Notes under the pieces: generated by a model
Database searches by the model: none
Told to the model about the DNA's origin: nothing
Seen by the model: the letters and a program-made list of their open reading frames with translations, nothing else
Shown here: positions 1 to 6,574 of the stretch, in pieces
Layout: each line of letters opens with the position of its first letter
Position numbering within the stretch: position 1 is the first letter of the stretch
Source: Bifidobacterium breve
Lineage (GTDB): Bacteria; Actinomycetota; Actinomycetes; UBA12327
Direction: 5' to 3'
NCBI GenBank assembly: GCA_943332445.1
Contig: CALQPL010000048.1
Coordinates: forward strand, 1 to 7,333
Length of the DNA stretch: 7,333 bases
Made by a program: the position numbers and the translations under genes

Positions 1-299
1 CCGACCACCATCAATCGAAGAGCATCTGAGGCCAACAACACTTTGTGGCGTGCAAATCGGTCGGCCAGCGGCCCCAACAACGTTCCGCCAAATACCAGCG
101 GGATATAAGACAAAGCAAAAGTCGCCGCTGACAACGACGCGCTGTTGGTGCGATCAAGAACCAGTAAGGCAATCGCGACGCGTGCGACTTGATCGCCGAG
201 GCCGCTGACGATCTGGGCAAAGACCAGGGCGCTGAATTCGCGGCGCGCAAACAAATCGCGATAGCGCACCGAAGGCGCTGCATCGCTTGATTTGCTCAT
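1..299 (-). CDS. MFS transporter, N-terminal part (cut by left edge)
   Basis: This is the first 99 codons of an inner-membrane major facilitator superfamily protein; the rest lies beyond position 1. After a short polar N-terminus (MSKSSDAAPSVRYRDLFARR), a first hydrophobic helix spans about residues 23-49 and a second about 55-78. The second is followed by the MFS cytoplasmic loop 2-3 signature GPLADRFARHK (motif A, residues 76-86, with the conserved Gly, Asp and basic residues). This two-helix-plus-motif-A layout is typical of 12-helix, proton-coupled exporters, and the style recalls the drug/enterobactin-exporter-like branch, but the substrate cannot be read from this fragment. The ATG (299-297) overlaps the glnE stop codon as ATGA. 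A GAGAGGG stretch (complement of 310-316) ten bases upstream is a plausible Shine-Dalgarno site. Both suggest translation coupled to glnE. The family call is firm; the role is unknown. Confidence 0.85.
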   Translation of the reverse strand, partial: MSKSSDAAPSVRYRDLFARREFSALVFAQIVSGLGDQVARVAIALLVLDRTNSASLSAATFALSYIPLVFGGTLLGPLADRFARHKVLLASDALRLMVV

Positions 300-3200
300 C
301 CGTAGAACACCCTCTCGACCACGGCCCGTGCACGCCGGGTAACCCGAAGATAACCCTCAATGACCTCTCCACCAGTGGACTCGCCGCGAGTGAGCAGTTG
401 AGCCAGCTTTGCTTGGTCCGTGGCCAGCGTGGGAAGCGCATCGGCGGCCTTTCCCTTGGTCAGCATCACCACGTTGCGCAAGTGCGTGGCTCGTCGCCAA
501 GCCAGGGACAAAACATTCGCATCCTCGCGCGTGATCAAGCCCTCATCAGCGGCGGCTTCCAACGCTTCCAACGTTGACGTGGTGCGCAAACCTTCCACGG
601 CGAAACCGTGCTTGAGCTGCAACAACTGCACCGTCCACTCCACATCGGCTAAACCACCGGGTCCCAACTTCAAGTGCAGCTTGGGATCGGTTCCGCGCGG
701 CAACCTCTCGGTCTCCACGCGTGCCTTGATGCGGCGAATCTCGCGTTCGTCTTCGATGCTTAACCCCTCTTCGGGATAGCGCATGGGATTAATCAACGTG
801 ATGAACTGTTCACCTAATTCGCGATCCCCCGCCACTGGTGCAGCGCGCAAGAGGGCTTGGCTTTCCCACACCAACGACCAGCGCGCGTAGTACGAGGCAT
901 ACGAGGCCAACGAACGGACTAACGGACCTTGTTTTCCTTCTGGTCGCAAGTTCGCATCAATGAGCAACGGCGGATCTGGTGCGGGGGCCGCCAGCAATCG
1001 GGTCAATTCATTGGCCACATCCAACGCAACGCGTCCAGCGACCTCTTCATCCACGCCAGGCAATGGATCGTGGACAAACATCACGTCCGCATCCGATCCA
1101 TATCCCAATTCCCGGCCGCCGAAGCGCCCCATGCCAATGACAGCGATGCGGGTGGGCAGCGCAGCCCCGGTGCGCGTTTCAATTTCACGAATCGCGGCTT
1201 GCAAACTGGCTTCAACCACCACGTCGGCAACCGTGCTAACCGCCGTGCACACCTGATTCACGCTGAGCTGGCCCAATACATCGCCAATGCTGGTGCGCAG
1301 GAGTTCGCGGCGACGCAAACCGCGGATCGCCACGATGGCGGCATTGGAGTCTTGCTGGCGAGCCACAATCGCGGTGGCCTCGCTCAGCAAAACGTCAGGC
1401 TCTGCTGGTGCTAATTCATCATCATCACCAAACATCACCGTGGCATCAGGGGCCCGCAACAGCAAATCCGATGCGTACACACTCGAACCCAAGACGCGTG
1501 CCATGCGCTCGGCTGCAGCGCCCTCATCGCGCAGCAAGCGCAAGTACCACGGAGTACTACCCAACGCATCGCTGACTTGACGGAAGGCCAACAAGCCAGC
1601 ATCGGGGTCTGGTGAATCAGCAAACCAGGACAACATCACCGGCAAGAGTGCTTTTTGCACTGTGGCTCGACGCGAAATCCCACTGGTGAGCGCCTCAATC
1701 TGGCGTAACGCACCTGCGGGGTCAGCAAATCCCAGAGCAACGAGTCGGGCTTGCGCGGCTTCCAGCGTCAGGCGAGCCGATCCGGGTTCCAATCGCGCCA
1801 CCGCATCGAGCAGGGGGCGATAAAACAGTTTCTCGTGCAGTCGTCGCACTTCCCGCTGGTGCCCGCGCCACGCAGTGACGAGTTCCTTCGCAGGATCGGT
1901 AACAAACCCCATCGAGCGACCAATGGCCCGCAACTCATCAGTAGCCTCGGGCACGATGTGCGTGCGACGCAAGTCCACCAATTGAATGCGGTGCTCAAGG
2001 GTGCGCAGGAATTGATAAGCACGATCTAGTTCGGCAGCATCATCGCGACCAACAAACCCATAGGTTGATAAGGCTTCCAACGCGCTCAACGTTGTTGACG
2101 AGCGCAACCTGAAGTCGTCGCGACCATGCACTAGTTGCAAGAGTTGAACGCTGAACTCCACATCACGCAATCCACCGGGACCAAGTTTTAGCTGGCGCTC
2201 CACCTGTGCGGCCGGAATGGTTTCTTCCACTCGACGACGCATCGCGCGCGCATTGGACACAAAATCCGGTCGCGATGCCGCAGCCCACACCATGGGAGCC
2301 ATGTTGTTCAGGTACTCCACCGCCAAGGGGCGATCGCCCGCTACCCAGCGAGACTTCAAGAGCGCTTGGAACTCCCACGTACTGGCCCACCGCTGGTAGT
2401 AGGCCGTGTGACTGGCCAACGTCCGCACCAGGGCGCCGGACTTGCCTTCGGGACGAAGCGCCGCATCGACTTCCCACAGTGAGCCTTCAGCATTGGCTTC
2501 ACCACAGTTGCGGATCACGGCTGTGGCCAGTGCTGTCCCGATCCGCAAGGCCTGTTCTTCCGTGGCGCCGTCTTCAGGTTCGGCAACAAAGATCACATCA
2601 ACGTCACTGATGTAGTTCAGTTCGCGCCCACCGGTCTTTCCCATTCCCATGATCGTCAAGCGGCACAAGTGCGAGTCATCAACCTCGGAGCGCGCGATCG
2701 CAAGGGCAGTTTCTAACGCCGCGCTTGCCAAGTCCGCTAGCTGCTCACCCACCCACGGCATCGGCGCATGATCAGCGACATCGGCTGCGGCAATTTGTAA
2801 TAACTGGCGCTTGTACTCAATGCGAAGCGCGTGGTTGGCCGCTCGCACGGGCAGGGTGGTTACCGGACCAACGACCATCGGGTCAGCGCCAACAGCTTCT
2901 AACAAGGTGCTGCGGCGTTGATCCATCGTCAACTGCAAGGACGCCGCACCGAGCGCATCAATCTGAGCCGGATGCCGGGAGAGGAAATCCCCCAGCGCGC
3001 GGCTGGCACCTAAAACCGCCACCAGACGTTGAACCATCGTGGTGTCGACCTGAGCGCCTAACTCTTGCGTTTGGTCATCGGGCAACGCCAACACGATGGC
3101 CATCAGCGACAGCAAAGCTTGGTCTGGATTGGCGACCTGCCCTAAGGCCTCAAGCCAGGCATCGTCAAAGCGGTCCTCGGCCCCGAAGAACCCGCGAGCA

Positions 3201-3301
3201 GACAAGGTGGCGATGCAATCGCTGGCTTGATCAGCATCCACAAAACCCAGACGCACTAAACGCCCACGCTCAGTCGAGCCACGGCCATCGCGAGTTGTCA
3301 C
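296..3301 (-). CDS. glnE: Bifunctional glutamine synthetase adenylyltransferase / adenylyl-removing enzyme
   Basis: GlnE is a cytoplasmic enzyme that transfers AMP from ATP to a tyrosine of type I glutamine synthetase, switching it off, and removes the AMP by phosphorolysis. It links synthetase activity to nitrogen status, classically through PII. The 1001-residue protein has the usual full length (about 950-1000) and the family's internal duplication. The N-terminal adenylyl-removing half has GMGKTGGRELNYISDVD from residue 219, LRPEGKSGALV around 282-292 and LKLGPGGLRDVEF at 371-383. The C-terminal adenylyltransferase half repeats these as GMGRFGGRELGYGSDAD from 723, LRPEGKQGPLV around 785-795 and LKLGPGGLADVEW at 877-889. 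The GGxEL...SDxD nucleotidyltransferase acidic residues are present in both halves, so both activities look intact. The start is GTG; an in-frame TAG lies four codons upstream, and no clear ribosome binding site is visible. The gene follows glnA by 29 bases and is probably co-transcribed with it. Confidence 0.97.
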   Translation of the reverse strand: MTTRDGRGSTERGRLVRLGFVDADQASDCIATLSARGFFGAEDRFDDAWLEALGQVANPDQALLSLMAIVLALPDDQTQELGAQVDTTMVQRLVAVLGASRALGDFLSRHPAQIDALGAASLQLTMDQRRSTLLEAVGADPMVVGPVTTLPVRAANHALRIEYKRQLLQIAAADVADHAPMPWVGEQLADLASAALETALAIARSEVDDSHLCRLTIMGMGKTGGRELNYISDVDVIFVAEPEDGATEEQALRIGTALATAVIRNCGEANAEGSLWEVDAALRPEGKSGALVRTLASHTAYYQRWASTWEFQALLKSRWVAGDRPLAVEYLNNMAPMVWAAASRPDFVSNARAMRRRVEETIPAAQVERQLKLGPGGLRDVEFSVQLLQLVHGRDDFRLRSSTTLSALEALSTYGFVGRDDAAELDRAYQFLRTLEHRIQLVDLRRTHIVPEATDELRAIGRSMGFVTDPAKELVTAWRGHQREVRRLHEKLFYRPLLDAVARLEPGSARLTLEAAQARLVALGFADPAGALRQIEALTSGISRRATVQKALLPVMLSWFADSPDPDAGLLAFRQVSDALGSTPWYLRLLRDEGAAAERMARVLGSSVYASDLLLRAPDATVMFGDDDELAPAEPDVLLSEATAIVARQQDSNAAIVAIRGLRRRELLRTSIGDVLGQLSVNQVCTAVSTVADVVVEASLQAAIREIETRTGAALPTRIAVIGMGRFGGRELGYGSDADVMFVHDPLPGVDEEVAGRVALDVANELTRLLAAPAPDPPLLIDANLRPEGKQGPLVRSLASYASYYARWSLVWESQALLRAAPVAGDRELGEQFITLINPMRYPEEGLSIEDEREIRRIKARVETERLPRGTDPKLHLKLGPGGLADVEWTVQLLQLKHGFAVEGLRTTSTLEALEAAADEGLITREDANVLSLAWRRATHLRNVVMLTKGKAADALPTLATDQAKLAQLLTRGESTGGEVIEGYLRVTRRARAVVERVFYG

Positions 3302-3309
3302 GTTGTCAC
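3294..3309 (-). repeat. Tandem 8-bp direct repeat spanning the glnE start codon
   Basis: Two perfect adjacent copies of GTGACAAC, read on the minus strand, lie at 3309-3302 and 3301-3294. The second copy begins with the GTG start of glnE. The first copy also begins with GTG but is in another frame: read from there it gives GTG-ACA-ACG-TGA, a three-codon mini-ORF whose TGA overlaps the glnE start as GTGA. The repeat is directly visible. Any role, such as a coupling leader or simple slippage, is inference. Confidence 0.6.
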
Positions 3310-3330
3310 GCTACTGCGCTGCGTAGCCAA

Positions 3331-4668
3331 TTACAGGACCGGAAGGTCGGTGTCCAATTCCCATTGGGTGACCTGCGAGCGATAGGCATCGAATTCGGCG
3401 CGCTTATTGCGCAAGAAGACGTCAAAGACATGTTCCCCGAGGGTTTGTGCAACAAGCTCTGACTTTTCCATCACCTTGATGGCTTCGTCCAGAGATGTCG
3501 GCAATGGTTCGATGCCCATCACGCGACGTTCGGCATCGCTTAAGGCCCACACATCGTCATCAGCACCAGCAGGAAGTTCGTATCCCTCTTGGATTCCCTT
3601 CAAGCCAGCTTCAAGCAACAATGCATACGCGAGGTAAGGGTTAGCCGCTGAATCCAAACCGCGATATTCAACCCGCGTGGATTGATCCTTTTGCGGCTTG
3701 TACATCGGCACGCGCACCAACGCTGATCGGTTGTTGTGACCCCAGCACACATACGAGGGGGCTTCGCCGCCGCCGGACAAGCGCTTGTAGGAGTTCACCC
3801 ACTGGTTCGTCACCGCAGTGATCTCGGGAGCGTGGCGCAACAGGCCGGCGATAAACGAGCGACCCGTCTTTGACAACTGGTACTCCGCACCGGCCTCGTA
3901 GAACGCATTCCGGTCACCCTCAAACAGCGACAAGTGCGTGTGCATCCCTGAGCCTGGGTGCTGCGCAAAGGGCTTAGGCATGAACGTGGCATAGACACCC
4001 TGCTCAAGCGCGACTTCCTTAATCACTAACCGGAAGGTCATGATGTTGTCGGCCGTGGTCAGCGCATCGGCATACCGCAGGTCAATCTCGTTTTGGCCCG
4101 GGCCGGCTTCGTGGTGCGAGAACTCGACCGAGATCCCCATCGCCTCAAGCATCGTGATGGCTTCGCGGCGGAAGTCATGCCCGACTCCGTTCGGAGTGTG
4201 GTCAAAGTAGCTACCCGAGTCCACGGGCTTGGGAGTGCGGCCCTCACCTGGAGCTTGATCGAGAAGGTAGAACTCAATTTCCGGGTGGGTGTAAAAAGTG
4301 AATCCCAAGTCAGCGGCCTTGCTCAATGCACGCTGCAGGACAAAGCGCGGATCGGCGTAACTGGGCGAGCCATCGGGCATCAAGATTTCGCAGAACATAC
4401 GCGCAACACCATTGGACTCGCCGCGCCAAGGAAGCACCTGGAACGTGGAGGGGTCCGGACGCGCGAGCATGTCGGATTCAGAGACGCGGGCAAAGCCTTG
4501 GATCGCGGACCCATCAAATCCGATGCCTTCAGAAAACGCGGCTTCGAGTTCGGCCGGTGCCACCGCAACGGACTTGAGGAAGCCCAGAACGTCGGTGAAC
4601 CAGAGTCGAACGAAGCGAATGTCCCGCTCTTCGAGGGTGCGCAATACAAATTCAGTCTGCTTATCCAT
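3331..4668 (-). CDS. glnA2: Type I glutamine synthetase-like ligase, GlnA2 class
   Basis: This ATP-dependent ligase joins glutamate gamma-carboxylate to ammonia, giving glutamine, or possibly to a polyamine. Its 445 residues fit the short class without the adenylylated-type insertion. It has an N-terminal beta-grasp domain to about residue 100, then the catalytic domain. Visible landmarks are FDGSAIQGF (51-59), metal ligands E130/E132 in HPEIEF, E187 and E194 in HHEAGPGQNEID, KPFAQHPGSGMHTH with H243 (232-245), R296, flap E302, R314 and R319 in NRSALVRV, and E334/R336 in RVEYR. Residues expected at the ammonium pocket (D52, Y154, E187) look retained. The loop that carries the adenylylated Tyr in GlnA1 reads DDVWALSDAE, with Trp374 in place of Tyr. 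The N-terminus MDKQTEFVLRTLEERDIRFV matches mycobacterial GlnA2 as I recall it and fixes the ATG. The gene heads the unit with glnE. Streptomyces GlnA2 has been reported as a gamma-glutamylpolyamine synthetase, so the substrate is uncertain. Confidence 0.93.
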   Translation of the reverse strand: MDKQTEFVLRTLEERDIRFVRLWFTDVLGFLKSVAVAPAELEAAFSEGIGFDGSAIQGFARVSESDMLARPDPSTFQVLPWRGESNGVARMFCEILMPDGSPSYADPRFVLQRALSKAADLGFTFYTHPEIEFYLLDQAPGEGRTPKPVDSGSYFDHTPNGVGHDFRREAITMLEAMGISVEFSHHEAGPGQNEIDLRYADALTTADNIMTFRLVIKEVALEQGVYATFMPKPFAQHPGSGMHTHLSLFEGDRNAFYEAGAEYQLSKTGRSFIAGLLRHAPEITAVTNQWVNSYKRLSGGGEAPSYVCWGHNNRSALVRVPMYKPQKDQSTRVEYRGLDSAANPYLAYALLLEAGLKGIQEGYELPAGADDDVWALSDAERRVMGIEPLPTSLDEAIKVMEKSELVAQTLGEHVFDVFLRNKRAEFDAYRSQVTQWELDTDLPVL

Positions 4669-4682
4669 GTCACTAGTGTGAC
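4669..4682. repeat. Small inverted repeat abutting the glnA start codon
   Basis: GTCAC-TAGT-GTGAC is a perfect 5-bp-arm inverted repeat with a four-base centre; the core CACTAGTG is itself palindromic. It lies immediately upstream of the glnA ATG, where a Shine-Dalgarno sequence would be expected, and none is visible. On the minus strand CACACT (complement of 4675-4680) lies six bases before the ATG, a weak match to a -10 element for a leaderless transcript. The site could be an operator covering the transcription start, or chance. Confidence 0.35.
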
Positions 4683-4690
4683 GGTTGGTT

Positions 4691-4706
4691 GTTTCCGTGA
4701 AGTAAA
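4691..4706 (-). promoter_or_regulatory. Candidate GlnR box upstream of glnA
   Basis: Read toward glnA, the sequence is TTTAC-N6-GAAAC. The actinobacterial nitrogen regulator GlnR is described as binding gTnAc-N6-GaAAc half-site pairs. Here the b-site GAAAC (complement of 4691-4695) is exact, the six-base spacing is exact, and the a-site TTTAC (complement of 4702-4706) misses only the leading G. A further GTCAC (complement of 4678-4682) follows, but at eight rather than six bases. The position, 22 bases before the glnA ATG, suits control of a glutamine synthetase gene, although it is close to a leaderless promoter. The motif is short and degenerate, so this is a candidate only. Confidence 0.35.
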
Positions 4707-4713
4707 ACCGGGC

Positions 4714-4741
4714 GCTCAGGGCCGAAATTGCCTCCCTGAGC
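4714..4741. promoter_or_regulatory. 8-bp-arm dyad at the centre of the glnA/nadE divergent spacer
   Basis: GCTCAGGG (4714-4721) and its perfect reverse complement CCCTGAGC (4734-4741) flank a 12-base centre. The centre of symmetry, 4727.5, falls within about two bases of the midpoint between the two divergent start codons (4668 and 4783). This arrangement fits an operator for a dimeric regulator acting on both promoters. A terminator is unlikely because no coding unit ends here and no T-run follows. The dyad is directly visible; its function is inferred. Confidence 0.4.
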
Positions 4742-4769
4742 CAGCCGTCAGCGGCCAGCCCGCAGTGCC

Positions 4770-4775
4770 TAGGCT
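4770..4775 (+). promoter_or_regulatory. Candidate -10 element for leaderless nadE transcript
   Basis: TAGGCT fits the actinobacterial TANNNT -10 consensus and ends seven bases before the nadE GTG, so transcription would begin at or next to the start codon. No Shine-Dalgarno sequence is present in the expected place, and an in-frame TAA (4777-4779) excludes an upstream start. These facts together favour leaderless translation, which is common in Actinomycetota. No convincing -35 element is visible 16-18 bases upstream. Confidence 0.5.
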
Positions 4776-4782
4776 GTAACCC

Positions 4783-6510
4783 GTGAAGCAGCTTCGCCTA
4801 GCCCTTGCCCAGGCCAATCCCGTCGTCGGTGACCTGACGGGCAATGCCAGCAAAGTTGTCAACGCCGCGTTTGAAGCGCGTCGACGCGGTGCCCACGTTC
4901 TGGTTCTGCCCGAAATGTTCCTCACCGGGTACCCCATCGAAGACTTGGCTCTTCGTGACTCCTTTATTGAAGCCGCGCACTATCGCCTAGAAACCTTGGC
5001 GCGCACCCTCAAGCGCCGAGACCTTGATTCCATGGTGATCATCGTGGGCAACCTCGGCGAACGAGCGGCCAACGGATTGCCACAAAACATTGCTGCGGTT
5101 ATCCATGGTGGCAAGGTCGTTGCTAGTTACTCCAAGCAGCACTTGCCCAATTACGGCGTCTTTGATGAATACCGCTATTTCGCACCCGGTCAACAGGACG
5201 TGATCATTGAAGTCCATGGCGTCTCCATCGCTATCGCGATTTGTGAAGACCTGTGGCAAGACGGTGGACCGGCATCGCGGGCCGACCAGCACGGCGCCGA
5301 CCTTCTCGTAGCCCTCAACGGCAGCCCTTACGAACTCAACAAGGACGACGTGCGCCTTGAGCTCGTCCAACGTCGCGCGCGTGAGGCCAACTGTCCCCTG
5401 GCCTACGTCAACATGATCGGTGGCCAAGACGAACTCGTCTTCGATGGCGATTCACTCGTGGTCGGTGCTGACGGCGAACTTCTGGCCCGTGCCAGCCAGT
5501 TCACCGATGAAGTCCTGGTCGTTGACCTCTCCCTTCCGCAGCGCCCAGCGGTTACACCTGCGGGAAACGTCGAGCGTACGGTCATCAGTTCAGAGCCACT
5601 TGAGCCCTATGAGCCCCTGCCACCGGTTATCGCTGAGCGACTCATCGACGCCGAAGAGTTGTACGCAGCCATCGTGTCGGGCCTGAGCGATTATGTGAAC
5701 AAGAACGGCTTTGAAACCGTCTTGATCGGACTATCGGGCGGAATCGATTCCGCACTGACGGCGACCATGGCCGTTGATGCCCTTGGCGCCGACCGTGTCT
5801 TTGGCGTTTCCATGCCCAGTAAGTACTCCAGCGACCACTCCATGTCTGATGCCCAAGACCTGGCTGAACGGTTGGGCATCTTTTATCTCAGCGTCCCGAT
5901 TGCTCCGATGATTGATGCCTTCCACGATTCGATCGTCATTGATGGAGTGGCTGCCGAAAACTTGCAAGCACGCGTGCGCGGCATGACGCTGATGGCGTTG
6001 TCGAATCAAGAAAACCACCTCGTACTGGCCACGGGCAACAAGAGTGAGCTGGCCGTTGGGTACTCCACGATTTATGGCGACGCGGTGGGTGGATTCGCTC
6101 CCCTGAAGGACTTGCCCAAGACGTGGGTATGGGAACTATCGCGCTGGCGCAATGCGGTCTCCGAAGCCTTGGGCGAACCCGAGCCCATCCCCGAGAACTC
6201 CATCACCAAGCCACCGTCGGCCGAATTGCGCCCCGACCAACTCGACACCGACTCGCTGCCGGACTACGACCTGCTCGACAGCGTCCTCGAGGACTACATC
6301 GAGGGCAACCACAGCGCAGCCGAACTCGTGCGCGACGGATTTGACCTCGAAACCGTTGAGCGCGTCCTGGCCATGGTCGATGCCGCCGAGTTCAAGCGCC
6401 GCCAATACCCGCCAGGTCCGAAAATCTCGCTGAAGGCCTTTGGTCGCGACCGGCGCTTGCCCATGACCAATAAGTGGCGCGAGAAAGCCCCTGGTACCCA
6501 ATCTGACTAG
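4783..6510 (+). CDS. nadE: Glutamine-dependent NAD+ synthetase
   Basis: NadE converts deamido-NAD (nicotinic acid adenine dinucleotide) to NAD+ using ATP, with glutamine as ammonia source, in the cytoplasm. The 575 residues comprise two domains. The N-terminal nitrilase-like glutaminase (about 1-260) has the Glu-Lys-Cys triad visible as E44 in LPEMFLTGYP, K118 in YSKQHLPNYGVFDE and C154 in AICEDLW. The C-terminal adenine-nucleotide alpha hydrolase synthetase domain has the PP-loop GLSGGIDSALTA (316-327), ATGNKSELAVGYSTIYGD from 416 and the KPPSAELRPDQ segment near 476-486. The length fits the compact two-domain bacterial form rather than the roughly 680-residue mycobacterial form. The GTG start is fixed by the in-frame TAA six bases upstream and by the typical N-terminus MKQLRLALAQANPVVGDL. 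It is divergent from glnA and is followed 64 bases later by panB on the same strand. Both active sites look complete. Confidence 0.97.
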   Translation: MKQLRLALAQANPVVGDLTGNASKVVNAAFEARRRGAHVLVLPEMFLTGYPIEDLALRDSFIEAAHYRLETLARTLKRRDLDSMVIIVGNLGERAANGLPQNIAAVIHGGKVVASYSKQHLPNYGVFDEYRYFAPGQQDVIIEVHGVSIAIAICEDLWQDGGPASRADQHGADLLVALNGSPYELNKDDVRLELVQRRAREANCPLAYVNMIGGQDELVFDGDSLVVGADGELLARASQFTDEVLVVDLSLPQRPAVTPAGNVERTVISSEPLEPYEPLPPVIAERLIDAEELYAAIVSGLSDYVNKNGFETVLIGLSGGIDSALTATMAVDALGADRVFGVSMPSKYSSDHSMSDAQDLAERLGIFYLSVPIAPMIDAFHDSIVIDGVAAENLQARVRGMTLMALSNQENHLVLATGNKSELAVGYSTIYGDAVGGFAPLKDLPKTWVWELSRWRNAVSEALGEPEPIPENSITKPPSAELRPDQLDTDSLPDYDLLDSVLEDYIEGNHSAAELVRDGFDLETVERVLAMVDAAEFKRRQYPPGPKISLKAFGRDRRLPMTNKWREKAPGTQSD

Positions 6511-6562
6511 AACGTGTCACTATTGACTCATCGATCCGGGGACCCACATGGGCCTCGAGAAC

Positions 6563-6566
6563 GGAG
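6563..6566 (+). promoter_or_regulatory. Ribosome binding site that decides the panB start
   Basis: GGAG lies eight bases before the ATG at 6575. The in-frame ATG at 6548 has only a GGGGA five bases upstream (6538-6542), a poorer and too-close match. The better-placed GGAG favours 6575 as the panB start. Confidence 0.55.
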
Positions 6567-6574
6567 TCAAAGAA

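Noticed and set aside
723..1135. Arg in place of Lys in the second GlnE motif (GMGRFGG against GMGKTGG)
   Set aside because: The acidic residues of the nucleotidyltransferase motif are intact, and Arg at this position is, as I recall, common in actinobacterial GlnE, so it does not indicate a dead domain.
929..1414. A 161-codon plus-strand open frame inside glnE
   Set aside because: It is a reverse-strand shadow of the adenylyltransferase half of glnE, with no domain signature.
2725..3462. A 245-codon open frame on the plus strand
   Set aside because: It lies antisense to the start of glnE and the end of glnA, both strongly supported, and its translation is low-complexity in Arg, Pro and His, as expected from the reverse strand of GC-biased genes.
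4093..4779. A 228-codon plus-strand open frame across glnA and the divergent spacer
   Set aside because: It is antisense to the conserved catalytic region of glnA, shows no recognisable motif, and would run through the regulatory spacer.
6511..6574. A possible separate promoter (TTGACT at 6523-6528) or terminator between nadE and panB
   Set aside because: No credible -10 element occurs 16-18 bases after TTGACT, and there is no stable hairpin followed by a T-run. Only short matches such as CCCACATGGG are present.
6548..6574. ATG at 6548 as the panB start
   Set aside because: It is in frame and possible, but the GGAG spaced eight bases from the ATG at 6575 is the better initiation signal. The extra nine residues show nothing recognisable as conserved.
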